Of a stretch of DNA of 20,110 nt, positions 1 through 7,037 are shown piece by piece. Where the stretch lies: positions 1 to 20,110 of the forward strand of contig CAYFMH010000024.1 in assembly GCA_964344165.1 (NCBI GenBank). The letters run 5' to 3'. The notes beneath the pieces are model-generated. The model saw nothing but the letters and a program-made list of their open reading frames with translations, had not been told where the DNA came from and searched no databases. How positions within the stretch are numbered: position 1 is the stretch's first letter; each line of letters opens with the position of its first letter. The DNA is from CAYFMH01 sp964344165 (GTDB taxonomy: Bacteria; Patescibacteriota; Gracilibacteria; UBA4473). The translations under genes and the position numbers were made by a program.

Positions 1-74
1 ACTACTCAATTCTAATATTTGATCAACTTTTTTATTCAAAATGCGTAAGTCCTACTTTTTTATTTTCTCAAGTA

Positions 75-93
75 GACACAATCTAATTGTGTC
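75..93. promoter_or_regulatory. Perfect short inverted repeat upstream of the integrase
   Basis: GACACAAT, a three-base CTA loop, then ATTGTGTC form a perfect 8-bp stem. It lies 42 bases before the -35 box of the integrase promoter. It could be an operator or a recombinase/excisionase binding site. It lacks a T-run directly after the stem, so it is not a typical intrinsic terminator. Its function is unknown. Confidence 0.4.
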
Positions 94-134
94 CATAAAA
101 ACGAACTAGACCATTATTTGTCTATATTTTTCGT

Positions 135-164
135 TTGACTTTTTAAATACACTTCCATTATAGT
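135..164 (+). promoter_or_regulatory. Sigma70-type promoter for the tyrosine recombinase
   Basis: TTGACT (135-140) and TATAGT (159-164) are separated by 18 bases. The predicted start of transcription lies near 171, giving a leader of about 29 bases before the ATG at 200. Apart from position 6 of the -35 box and position 5 of the -10 box, both hexamers match consensus. Confidence 0.6.
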
Positions 165-199
165 AGACTTATCTTTCGTATTTAATAATTAAGTCTCCT

Positions 200-790
200 A
201 TGAAATTTGTCGATCCAATTCGAGATCCGAAGAAAATTGCTCAAATCAAAAATGCCCTTTTGGGGGCAAAAAAGATTCGAGAGTTACTTTTGTTTCATCT
301 AGGAATCAATTCGGCTCTTAGGCTTTCAGATTTGCTCGCTGTTCAAGTCAAAGATGTATTTGAGGAGAATTATGCAATTAAAGACTTTTTTGAGCTTAAA
401 GAGGCTAAAACGAGTAAATCTAATCGAATAACCATCACTCCAAGTGTAAAAGAAACCTTGAGGCTCTACAATGAGACTTATCCAAACATAATCAAAGATC
501 CAAATAATTATGTGTTTTTTCATCAAAAGAAGTCTCCTATTGGCTCTCTCCCTATTGGAAGAAAACAAGCTTGGAAAATGATTAATGATTGGTGCAAATC
601 AGTTGGATTGAAAGGAAATTATGGAGGGCATACACTAAGAAAAACGTGGGGGTATCAAGCTAGAAAACAACTTATTCCTCTTGAAATCATCCAACATAAA
701 TTAAATCATTCTAGTTTAGCAGTCACTCAGCGTTATTTAGGAATTACTGCAGATGAAATTGAAGAAGCCTGTAAAAAATTAGATTTATAG
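200..790 (+). CDS. Short tyrosine recombinase / phage integrase family protein
   Basis: This is a site-specific DNA recombinase that would cut and rejoin DNA through a tyrosine-DNA link. The 196 residues make up a catalytic domain alone: Arg41 in ALRLSDLL (box I), a lysine at 70/73 in the beta-hairpin KEAKTSK, His144 and Arg147 in GGHTLRKTWG, His170 in LNHSS, and the nucleophile Tyr179 in QRYLGI. All catalytic positions are present, so it is probably active. The N-terminal SAM-like arm or core-binding domain of full-length XerC/D or lambda-type integrases is missing, which is usual for compact integrases of this kind. It has its own promoter and faces away from the window edge, as expected for an integrase near an end of an integrated element. 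It converges on the gene ending at 809. Family assignment is firm; the target site is not visible. Confidence 0.93.
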   Translation: MKFVDPIRDPKKIAQIKNALLGAKKIRELLLFHLGINSALRLSDLLAVQVKDVFEENYAIKDFFELKEAKTSKSNRITITPSVKETLRLYNETYPNIIKDPNNYVFFHQKKSPIGSLPIGRKQAWKMINDWCKSVGLKGNYGGHTLRKTWGYQARKQLIPLEIIQHKLNHSSLAVTQRYLGITADEIEEACKKLDL

Positions 791-808
791 CAAGTTTCGT
801 ATTTATTT

Positions 809-1267
809 TTATTGAACCTTCATTGCCCCATATACTTTTTCTACCAAAGGTCTAATAATCTCCCTTCTTTCATATTCATATTCTGGTGTTTCTGGGATAT
901 CACCTAAGGCACCTCCCAAAGCCTCAAGGCTCTCTCTTGAATTGAACTTTCTCTGTAAATTTTCTTTTTCTACTTTATTTAACCCTCTTTTATCAGCAAA
1001 TAGACTTATTTCACTATCTATCTCTCGAAGTAATGGAGATCTAAAATCGGGACTTTCAGAAACACTTTTTGCTAATGTTCTCATTCTATCTAGTAGCTTT
1101 TGAGTCTCAGGGTTTTTCACTCTTTCCCTTTTTTTATCAACAACATCATCAACCTCTTCAGCAGATGGTTCTGATAAAATATCTCTTATACCATCTAATA
1201 CCTCACGAAGACTTTTGTCATCGGTATTTCCTCCTTTATCCGTTGATTTAGCTGTTTTCCTATTCAT
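809..1267 (-). CDS. Hypothetical charged protein, third gene of a minus-strand cluster
   Basis: I do not recognise this 152-residue protein. It is rich in Glu, Lys, Arg and Asp, mostly predicted helical, with no signal peptide or membrane segment. The first 25 residues are polar and probably disordered, followed by helical stretches such as residues 20-32 and 53-70. It starts with ATG at 1267, 11 bases after the stop of the upstream 440-residue gene, with only a run of T (A on the coding strand) and no Shine-Dalgarno motif between. Close spacing and shared strand indicate co-transcription with the genes at 1279-2601 and 2606-2956. No function is proposed. Reality of the gene is supported by cluster organisation and protein-like composition. 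Confidence 0.65.
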   Translation of the reverse strand: MNRKTAKSTDKGGNTDDKSLREVLDGIRDILSEPSAEEVDDVVDKKRERVKNPETQKLLDRMRTLAKSVSESPDFRSPLLREIDSEISLFADKRGLNKVEKENLQRKFNSRESLEALGGALGDIPETPEYEYERREIIRPLVEKVYGAMKVQ

Positions 1268-1278
1268 TTTTTTTTAAA

Positions 1279-2601
1279 TTAATTAAATCCGTGTCGAAGA
1301 GAAACATTTTCTAAAATATCTGCTACTGCCCCCAATCTTTGTTTTGCTGGATCTCTCATATGTAAATCTCTTCGTCCTGCTTGCCTTACCCGCATTTTTT
1401 CCATGCGATATTTATTAAGAGAATCCTTTATAATGTCAATATAGCCCCTCAGGCTTTCAGTATCTCTTTCCACTTGTGTTGGGCTTTCTTTTCTAAATAT
1501 TATTCGTCGAGACAAATCATCTATTTTTTGAGCAAAATCTCCTAAAAAAGTAGTATAATCATCCATAAAATCCTTGTATTCGTCTACACCCATCCTTTCT
1601 CTATTAAACCTTCCAGCTTCTAACATTCCTCTTCCACCTTTTCTTCCACCAGTAAATACATCATCAAAGTCTGCTAGATTTCTGTTAAATCTTTCAAGTT
1701 CAGCTCGATCTTGTTCAATCGTCGTTTCGTACCTTCTTGTGACTTTTTTCCCTCCCTCTAGAGTAATTTCTCTACTTCCACCGCCCCTATCATCCCCCTC
1801 CATCATCAAAGGTTTGCTTTTGGGAGTATCGGGCAAAGAACTTGACGGAATCCTCACTCCCTCTGGGGTAATTAAATCACCTCCTAGAATATCATCAACT
1901 GCCTTTCTAACTTCTTCAGCCGCCCTTCCAATACCTTTCTTGGCCATTTCAGCCAACTCCATTGCATCCTTCAGGCTGATCATAATTGGATTGAGTTGAT
2001 CTGCCACCTCTTTGAGAAATACCTTTCCTCCCTCAATAACTACTGCAAAACTTAATTTCCCTCCCACCTTTGCCAAAGTTACTACACCTCCAGTCACAAT
2101 GATATCTATTGGATCAATCAGGACATCCATCCCACTATTGATGATGTACTCCTTTTCTTCGATGTGTAGCTCATCCCATTGCTCTTGTGTCATATCTAGG
2201 TCTTCTGGCATTGGAGGATTGGGATCCCAATTTATAACTTCTATTTCCGAACTGGGTCCGTATTCTTTTGATGCCTGAGTAAGAATGCTGCAATGCCTAA
2301 GGTAATCTGCCATTGAATGTAATTGGTCTAATTCTTCCCGACAAGAAGCTATTTCTCCTTTAAATATTTCTCCTACGTCAGGAAGTTTCTGAAAAAGTCT
2401 ATCGGCAATATCTACTGCTAAGTCTGCTTCACGAAGTCTTGTATCTACTCGATCTGCTTCTGTCGGTTCTGGAGTTTCTATTTTTTCTGAGGCAGATTCT
2501 GTTTCTTCGTGATAACTTGGACCTGATTCTCGGAAGTAAATAAATTTCCCAGAAGTTTTTGCTTCCAAGCCGAAAAAAGAAAACTGGGAAAAGGTTTTCA
2601 T
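1279..2601 (-). CDS. Hypothetical 440-residue helical protein, second gene of the cluster
   Basis: I do not recognise this protein. The frame could open at a TTG at 2613, but the ATG at 2601 lies four bases after the stop codon of the upstream gene and is the more natural start. The N-terminal 50 residues (SFFGLEAKTSGKF and then an acidic, Pro/Thr/Ser-rich stretch) look disordered. A long hydrophobic/amphipathic section around residues 155-210 (IDIIVTGGVVTLAKVGGKLSFAVVI) could insert in or lie on a membrane. The C-terminal half is charged and helical, with likely coiled coil from about residue 290 onward. There is no catalytic motif. The layout (disordered head, amphipathic middle, coiled tail) suggests a structural or membrane-associated role, but that is inference only. 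Confidence 0.7.
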   Translation of the reverse strand: MKTFSQFSFFGLEAKTSGKFIYFRESGPSYHEETESASEKIETPEPTEADRVDTRLREADLAVDIADRLFQKLPDVGEIFKGEIASCREELDQLHSMADYLRHCSILTQASKEYGPSSEIEVINWDPNPPMPEDLDMTQEQWDELHIEEKEYIINSGMDVLIDPIDIIVTGGVVTLAKVGGKLSFAVVIEGGKVFLKEVADQLNPIMISLKDAMELAEMAKKGIGRAAEEVRKAVDDILGGDLITPEGVRIPSSSLPDTPKSKPLMMEGDDRGGGSREITLEGGKKVTRRYETTIEQDRAELERFNRNLADFDDVFTGGRKGGRGMLEAGRFNRERMGVDEYKDFMDDYTTFLGDFAQKIDDLSRRIIFRKESPTQVERDTESLRGYIDIIKDSLNKYRMEKMRVRQAGRRDLHMRDPAKQRLGAVADILENVSLRHGFN

Positions 2602-2605
2602 CGCA

Positions 2606-2956
2606 TCAATCAAATTTACTGTAATTACTTTCTAAATATGTTTCGGGACTTCCTTCTTTCACTCTCCAAGATTCTTCGGCCTTTCCTCTTGTTTGTTTCA
2701 TCCGTTTTTTTGTTTCTTTGGCTTTTGTGCTTAAAACATTTTGCTCTTCTTGTAGTTCTATTTCTACCTCTTCGATTTGGGCCGGGTGTTTCCAAAAAAG
2801 TGTTTCATAGATTTTTTTCAGATCAATATCTGATAAAATTGAAACTTGTTTCTTCCAATAACGCTTTTCTCCTGCGGTTAAAGCGAGAAGATCTATTTTT
2901 CGGAGAATTTGGTCTTGGATGGTCATTTTGGAGCAAAAATCTATATATTTTAGCAT
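2606..2956 (-). CDS. Hypothetical small helical protein, first gene of the minus-strand cluster
   Basis: This 116-residue protein is highly charged and helical. It has a central stretch LTAGEKRYWKKQVSILSDIDLKKIYETL and a Lys/Glu-rich coiled segment (about residues 62-95). I do not recognise a family. Two starts are possible: ATG at 2956, or Met11 (ATG at 2926), which lies downstream of a weak promoter-like TTGAGG/ATATAG pair read leftwards from about 2966. The stop TGA at 2606 is four bases from the next ATG at 2601, so translation is probably coupled with the 440-residue gene. It is divergent from the structured RNA and membrane protein on the plus strand, with about 65 bases between the two promoters. 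Confidence 0.65.
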   Translation of the reverse strand: MLKYIDFCSKMTIQDQILRKIDLLALTAGEKRYWKKQVSILSDIDLKKIYETLFWKHPAQIEEVEIELQEEQNVLSTKAKETKKRMKQTRGKAEESWRVKEGSPETYLESNYSKFD

Positions 2957-3020
2957 AGATAAGCCTCAAAAGCAACTCGAAAGAATTAAGAGGAGATTAA
3001 ATTGGTTTTTAAGACAGTCA

Positions 3021-3048
3021 TTGACAAAAAATGCTTAAGAAATATTTT
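3021..3048 (+). promoter_or_regulatory. Promoter of the structured leader RNA
   Basis: A perfect TTGACA (3021-3026) and TATTTT (3043-3048) are spaced by 16 bases. Transcription would begin around 3055, exactly at the first base of the long closing helix of the RNA element at 3055-3184. That coincidence supports both calls. Confidence 0.65.
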
Positions 3049-3054
3049 GGAGGA

Positions 3055-3184
3055 GCACTTAACGATATCTTCAATTCTTCTCGCATATTTTTTGCGTAGC
3101 GACCATAAAGATGGGGCAACTAAGCCCGTCTAATGGTCGTTCGCGAGAGCGATATCGTTAGGTGCAACGGATACTAGTTGCCCC
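3055..3184 (+). ncRNA. Structured 5' leader RNA with nested helices and a pseudoknot (cis-regulatory candidate)
   Basis: Four nested helices can be drawn by eye. P1 pairs 3055-3069 (GCACTTAACGATATC) with 3151-3165 (GATATCGTTAGGTGC): 15 pairs including one G-U. P2 pairs 3078-3084 with 3143-3149. P3 pairs 3099-3106 (GCGACCAT) with 3133-3140 (ATGGTCGT). P4 pairs 3110-3115 (GATGGG) with 3125-3130 (CCCGTC). The P4 strand and loop 3113-3122 (GGGGCAACTA) is perfectly complementary to 3175-3184 (TAGTTGCCCC), downstream of P1. This gives either a pseudoknot from the loop (3116-3122) or a switch that opens P4. A CGC-GAGA-GCG hairpin at 3142-3151 competes with P2. The element is richer in GC than its surroundings, begins at the predicted transcription start, and ends 27 bases before the ATG at 3211. 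I do not recognise it as a named riboswitch or ribozyme class. Confidence 0.65.
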
Positions 3185-3210
3185 TTCTTTGTATTTTTTA
3201 AATTCTAAAA

Positions 3211-4077
3211 ATGTCGACCAAAAATCATCGTCTCCGCAAAAAGTTCTTTGATTATCTTATCTGGGAAGATGTCTTTTGTTTGGATGAAGAAAAAATGAAA
3301 GAAATAAATTGGAAAGAAGTAAAAAAATTAAGGAGAGATATTTTTAGAGATAATGATGTTGAGGGCTATAAATGGGCGATAGCAGCTATTTTTTTAGGAG
3401 GGGCCTTGATTACAATTGGTATGTTTTTTCTTTTATTTGTATCATTTCCGTTTTGGTTAATAACTTCTATTGGAATGATCATATCTTGTTTTGGCTATAG
3501 GCTTTTATCTTTTATTATTGACCAGAATCTAATTCGGGGGGGGCAAGAATATGGATACATAGAAGGATATTCTGAGGGCGTAAAAGCGGGAGTAGAAAAT
3601 GTTTTAGGAGCTAAAAATTTACCTGAAGATTTAAGTTTCTTTGAAAAAACAAGGTTTAAGATAACCAAAAGTTCTCAAGAGGTTATGTTTTGGGCAATTA
3701 AATCAGAGCAAATATCAGCTGAAAACATTGTCAGGATACTTTCTGAAGATTTAGAACAGATCCCCGAATATGCTTATTCAGTTTACTACAAAAACAATTT
3801 CCTCTTTTTTAAAGAAAAAAACGAAAATGGAGATAAAATTGGAAGTTTTAAAACTTATAAGGAAGCTGAGAAATTTTGTGAAAGTGAAACAGAAAAAGAA
3901 CTCCAATATAAGCTAGAAAAAATGGAAGAAAAAGAGAAAAAAATATCTGAGAAGTCTCTTTTAAAAGAATTTAAAAATTGGGGAGCTGAATTTACAATTG
4001 TTTCTTCGGAAGAATCAGAAAAGTTTAATGTTAATAAATATGCGAGGGAAATAGTGAAAAAAATTTTAAAAAAGTAA
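3211..4077 (+). CDS. Two-TM membrane protein with a GX3 glycine repeat
   Basis: This is a 288-residue protein of unknown function. Two adjoining hydrophobic segments (about residues 55-78 and 80-103) predict a membrane hairpin with both tails on the same side, probably the cytoplasm given the basic N-terminus. Directly after TM2, glycines fall exactly every fourth residue at 111, 115, 119, 123 and 127 (in GGQEYGYIEGYSEGVKAGVE). Such GX3 ladders allow tight helix packing and also occur in the Yae1/deca-GX3 proteins; homology is not claimed. Residues 205-225 (SFKTYKEAEKFC) look like a small alpha/beta fold, followed by a Lys/Glu coiled coil at about 226-255. The start has no Shine-Dalgarno motif; an A-rich stretch precedes ATG. 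Expression is probably controlled through the structured leader at 3055-3184. Confidence 0.8.
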   Translation: MSTKNHRLRKKFFDYLIWEDVFCLDEEKMKEINWKEVKKLRRDIFRDNDVEGYKWAIAAIFLGGALITIGMFFLLFVSFPFWLITSIGMIISCFGYRLLSFIIDQNLIRGGQEYGYIEGYSEGVKAGVENVLGAKNLPEDLSFFEKTRFKITKSSQEVMFWAIKSEQISAENIVRILSEDLEQIPEYAYSVYYKNNFLFFKEKNENGDKIGSFKTYKEAEKFCESETEKELQYKLEKMEEKEKKISEKSLLKEFKNWGAEFTIVSSEESEKFNVNKYAREIVKKILKK

Positions 4078-4135
4078 TACGTTGAAAAACATAGAATCTC
4101 CTCTAAAATTCTTAAGTAAAAGTAAATAATCTAAA

Positions 4136-4618
4136 ATGAATAAAAAAGGAGTTGGAGGGAGGCCTTCAAAATATTCAAAAAAAATAGCAGATGAGATTTG
4201 TGAGTCCCTTATGGAAGGGGAAAGCTTAAGATCTGTTTCTGCTCGAAAAGGCTTTCCAGACAAGTCTACGATATTTAGATGGCTTGCAAAATATAGTGAG
4301 TTTTGCGACCAATATGAGAAAGCCAAGTGGATAGGAGCGGATTATCTATTTGAAGAGCTTTTGGAAATTGCTGATGACTCGAGAAATGATTATATCGAAG
4401 TGGAAGGGAAAAACGGAGAGGTAAAAACAATCCTAAATCGTCAAAATATTGTAAGAGCTAAGCTCCGAATAGACACAAGGAAATGGACTCTTTCAAAACT
4501 CATCCCAAAAAAATATGGTAATAGGTTGGTGGCAAAGACAACTGGTAAAAATGGAGACATGAGCAAACTTTCAGATGAAGAGCTTCGGGATATTATTTCT
4601 GAGAAGATGATCAATTGA
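4136..4618 (+). CDS. Terminase small subunit-like DNA-binding protein (Sf6 gp1 type)
   Basis: The 160-residue sequence shows the recognisable pattern of Sf6/P22-like small terminase proteins. It has an N-terminal GRPSKYSKKIADEICESLMEG, then a helix-turn-helix at about residues 29-52 (SLRSVSARKGFPDKSTIFRWLAK), then a helical hairpin (YEKAKWIGADYLFEELLEIADD, 60-81), and finally RAKLRIDTRKWTLSKLIPKKYG (107-128). In phages, TerS recognises the packaging site on viral DNA and loads it onto the large terminase. No large terminase, portal or capsid gene is in the window, so here it may act as a stand-alone DNA-binding or packaging-hijack protein. The stop is TGA. It lies 58 bases after the membrane-protein gene and 37 bases before the next gene, so it is probably co-transcribed with both. 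Confidence 0.8.
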   Translation: MNKKGVGGRPSKYSKKIADEICESLMEGESLRSVSARKGFPDKSTIFRWLAKYSEFCDQYEKAKWIGADYLFEELLEIADDSRNDYIEVEGKNGEVKTILNRQNIVRAKLRIDTRKWTLSKLIPKKYGNRLVAKTTGKNGDMSKLSDEELRDIISEKMIN

Positions 4619-4655
4619 TATTTGTGAGAAAATCGCCACAATTCCGGAGATGAGT

Positions 4656-6122
4656 ATGAGCTATGAAGAGGCTGTAAGTTCCTTGCACTTATTCTATTTA
4701 TTGAATAGTTATGAAGCAGATATTCGTTTATTTGAAGAGATCAGAAAGTCATATTCTCACTTAGATTTTATTCCCTCGGAAATAACGAAAGAATTAAAAA
4801 TTGATAAAAACGCTTTTGTTTACTGTTTCAATAAGCACAAAGGAAAAGAGCTTTTTACCCCCAAGCAATGCTTTGAATTTACCAAGCTGATAGAAAAATA
4901 TGCCTTTAAATTCATTGATCGATTAGTCCTTATTACTTCAGAAAATGTTGAAATAGAAAAGGATAGTAAGTTTAAAATTCAAAAATTAGTTTCGATCAAA
5001 GGAGTGAATAAACATCTTTTCGTTTGTGAAGTTGCAAATCTTGAGCAAGTGGAAGATTTAACTTACATATTCCGATTAGAGTGCTTATCAAAAGAATCAT
5101 TTGCCTTTTTTGCCCTTGGCGATTTTGGCGTATTTAATAATAGCCTGAGTATTTCTTTGTTTGAGCCTCCTCGAATTTTAAATAACTGGCTTGAAAATAA
5201 ATTAGAAAACCGAAAAAAACGGTACATCGCTCCCAAAAAGCAAATAATGAGGATCTGTGATCAGATTCATTCAAATTTGGAGGCATATGGAACTTCCGAC
5301 TTCTTTTTTCCTTCAGAGGAGTTTGAGGGAGTATTGTTGCCTATGGTTATTTTTTTTCTTCATTTTGATCGCAAGTTTGAAAAATTATCAACGCTTCCGG
5401 ATCTAAGCGGGTTTGAATTTAAAATAAGACCAAAAGAGTTTGAAGAGTGGTATGAAGATTTCAAAAAACCTCCCATACAAACATCAAATCGTTATAAAGA
5501 AATTAGTAATGATATATTGAACGAATTTACTTCTCTCGATTATAAAATTTACAGAAATAATGATAATCGAGATTCAGAAGAAAGAGATGTTCTGAAAATT
5601 TCAGCCTTAATAGCTAGTGAATATCCCGAAAAATTAAAGGCTTGGGAAAATTACCTTCCTGTCATTGAAAAAGAAAAGGAAGAAAAAAAATATTATTGGC
5701 TTATTTTTGAGTTTTTGGAAACACTCCCCTCTACTATGCCGATAAAACAAGACATTCCTCTTCCAACAGAAGATGCAAAATCAATTGATGAGGCAACCTC
5801 TACTTGGTTTTCTTACAAACAGAGAAGGTTTTACTACGAGACAAGCTCCGGTTCAGAGCTAGGCTTTATAAAAATAAACAAGCGGGCGGCTGATTTCTTT
5901 TATCTGCTATATAGTCAGAATACAGTTGATAAAACACTTTCTTTTTGTGATTCGGATTTGTATTCAAAAGGAGAGTTTGCGACCCTATCAAAAAAGAGCT
6001 TCCTAGATGCTAAAAGCGAGATTAAAACTTTAAGCAAAAAGAATGTTGGACTTCCTAAGCTCATCATTGACGTAGGGAATAGGTATAAATTGAATCCAAA
6101 CCTTTCTTGTATGAAAGCGTAG
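4656..6122 (+). CDS. Hypothetical 488-residue protein with possible C-terminal winged helix
   Basis: I do not recognise a family over most of this soluble alpha/beta protein. The frame allows an ATG at 4650, but GGAG at 4646-4649 is correctly spaced for the ATG at 4656; it is one of the few genes here with a ribosome-binding site, so I use 4656. The last 60 residues (KSFLDAKSEIKTLSKKNVGLPKLIIDVGNRYKLNP) resemble the recognition helix and wing of OmpR-type DNA-binding domains, in which a helix is followed by a beta-hairpin ending in a GxxYxL-like motif. That is a pattern-level inference. There are no transmembrane segments. It follows the TerS-like gene by 37 bases and is followed by a terminator, so it would be the last gene of the operon starting at 3055. 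Confidence 0.75.
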   Translation: MSYEEAVSSLHLFYLLNSYEADIRLFEEIRKSYSHLDFIPSEITKELKIDKNAFVYCFNKHKGKELFTPKQCFEFTKLIEKYAFKFIDRLVLITSENVEIEKDSKFKIQKLVSIKGVNKHLFVCEVANLEQVEDLTYIFRLECLSKESFAFFALGDFGVFNNSLSISLFEPPRILNNWLENKLENRKKRYIAPKKQIMRICDQIHSNLEAYGTSDFFFPSEEFEGVLLPMVIFFLHFDRKFEKLSTLPDLSGFEFKIRPKEFEEWYEDFKKPPIQTSNRYKEISNDILNEFTSLDYKIYRNNDNRDSEERDVLKISALIASEYPEKLKAWENYLPVIEKEKEEKKYYWLIFEFLETLPSTMPIKQDIPLPTEDAKSIDEATSTWFSYKQRRFYYETSSGSELGFIKINKRAADFFYLLYSQNTVDKTLSFCDSDLYSKGEFATLSKKSFLDAKSEIKTLSKKNVGLPKLIIDVGNRYKLNPNLSCMKA

Positions 6123-6135
6123 GTTCTCAAAAATC

Positions 6136-6154
6136 TTCTCAAAAGTCTTGAGAA
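6136..6154 (+). repeat. Short inverted repeat after the 488-residue gene
   Basis: TTCTCAA, a five-base AAGTC loop and TTGAGAA form a 7-bp stem. A further TTCTCAA direct copy lies at 6124-6130, so two alternative hairpins can form. No T-run follows, so it is probably not the main terminator; it may stabilise the 3' end. Confidence 0.35.
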
Positions 6155-6194
6155 AGGAGGGATCCTAAACTTTTTTTAAAAGAAAATGTTAGAT

Positions 6195-6222
6195 AAAAGC
6201 CTTTTAAATAAAGGCTTTTTTG
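6195..6222 (+). terminator. Intrinsic terminator of the 3055-6122 operon
   Basis: AAAAGCCTTT (6195-6204), a five-base loop and AAAGGCTTTT (6210-6219) make a perfect 10-bp stem that runs into a T-tract. This is the expected end of the transcript carrying the membrane protein, TerS-like protein and 488-residue protein. Confidence 0.8.
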
Positions 6223-6309
6223 TGGTTTTTGTAAAAAAGTCCTTTTTTCTATTGACTCGTATTCATTGAGAAATGCTCCATCAAGTTGTTCTTAATTTTT
6301 CTTATCTTG

Positions 6310-6471
6310 ATGGCCTCCCAACCGAATAAAGACTCCATTTTGAAAAGCATCGATTCTCAAATCGATTGGGATTTTATTGAAGAAAAGAAAAAGAATCCTC
6401 AAGAATATCACCGATTCATTCAAAGGGGGCAACAAATTTTGGGATTAGTGAGGAGTCTGCAAGCGATTTAA
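6310..6471 (+). CDS. Hypothetical 53-residue protein
   Basis: The sequence runs MASQPNKDSILKSIDSQIDWD and continues FIEEKKKNPQEYHRFIQRGQQ before a short hydrophobic end. It is a small charged helical protein without recognisable domain. The frame extends upstream only through a hydrophobic TTG-initiated stretch at 6286 that looks non-coding; ATG at 6310 gives the more typical N-terminus. It stands alone between the terminator at 6222 and the next gene at 6551. Composition looks protein-like but evidence for expression is limited to reading-frame quality. Confidence 0.5.
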   Translation: MASQPNKDSILKSIDSQIDWDFIEEKKKNPQEYHRFIQRGQQILGLVRSLQAI

Positions 6472-6550
6472 AAAATGAATACTGATTAGACTAATATTGT
6501 AATTGAATCTTTTTTGTTTAAAAATGAAGATGTTTTAAAAAATTAGATTC

Positions 6551-7027
6551 ATGGAAGAAGGACTTTGGTTTCTGGCAGGGATTATAGTAACTATTATTGG
6601 TTCATGGAGTGCTCATTATTTTTTGACTCGAAGAGAGAAAGAAAAAATGAAGCATGACTTTCAAAGAGAAGTTTTGAGAAGAAAGGAGGAGATTGGAGCT
6701 AATATCATAAAAAAACTCCTTTCCTTTGGACATTCTTTTGATTTTCAGAAGGGAACTCCCTACGCACCGAACACTCAAGATGCTCTTAATGAAATAAAAA
6801 GTAATTCTGATATTTTCCGAACAGTAATTAGCGATATAAAAATTTTCTTTCCAGAACTAAACAAGCAAGTTGAAAAATTACTAGAAGCACATGCCGAATT
6901 TATACTTGAAGAAGATCCTAAAAAAAAGATAACCACTCACTTTGGACAATTTTCGCTCGTAAAACATGGTATAATAAATGAAATATCACAAGCAATAGAA
7001 AATCATAGAAAAGCGATAGAAGCTTAA
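6551..7027 (+). CDS. Hypothetical N-terminally membrane-anchored protein
   Basis: This 158-residue protein has one hydrophobic segment at residues 5-25 (LWFLAGIIVTIIGSWSAHYFL) followed at once by a basic stretch (TRREKEKMKHDFQREVLRRK). By the positive-inside rule this puts the rest in the cytoplasm as a single-pass anchored protein. The remainder is helical with probable coiled-coil character (residues 28-60 and 95-125). The architecture of short anchor plus soluble helical domain is common among small accessory, defence or immunity proteins on mobile elements, but there is no motif that fixes a function. It converges with the serine recombinase, whose stop lies 10 bases away, with no terminator visible between them. 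Confidence 0.65.
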   Translation: MEEGLWFLAGIIVTIIGSWSAHYFLTRREKEKMKHDFQREVLRRKEEIGANIIKKLLSFGHSFDFQKGTPYAPNTQDALNEIKSNSDIFRTVISDIKIFFPELNKQVEKLLEAHAEFILEEDPKKKITTHFGQFSLVKHGIINEISQAIENHRKAIEA

Positions 7028-7037
7028 TCCGTCCCCA

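Noticed and set aside
1574..1999. Plus-strand frame opposite the 440-residue gene
   Set aside because: A Ser/Pro/Leu-rich mirror frame of the type produced by the antisense of charged helical proteins.
3057..3165. Integron attC site: ACTTAAC and GTTAGGT match the RYYYAAC / GTTRRRY core boxes at the ends of a fold
   Set aside because: The spacer next to the boxes is fully paired (GATATC), without the unpaired spacers and extrahelical bases of attC. There is no integron integrase, and a promoter begins exactly at the helix. A leader RNA explains more. It stays worth a HattCI-type scan.
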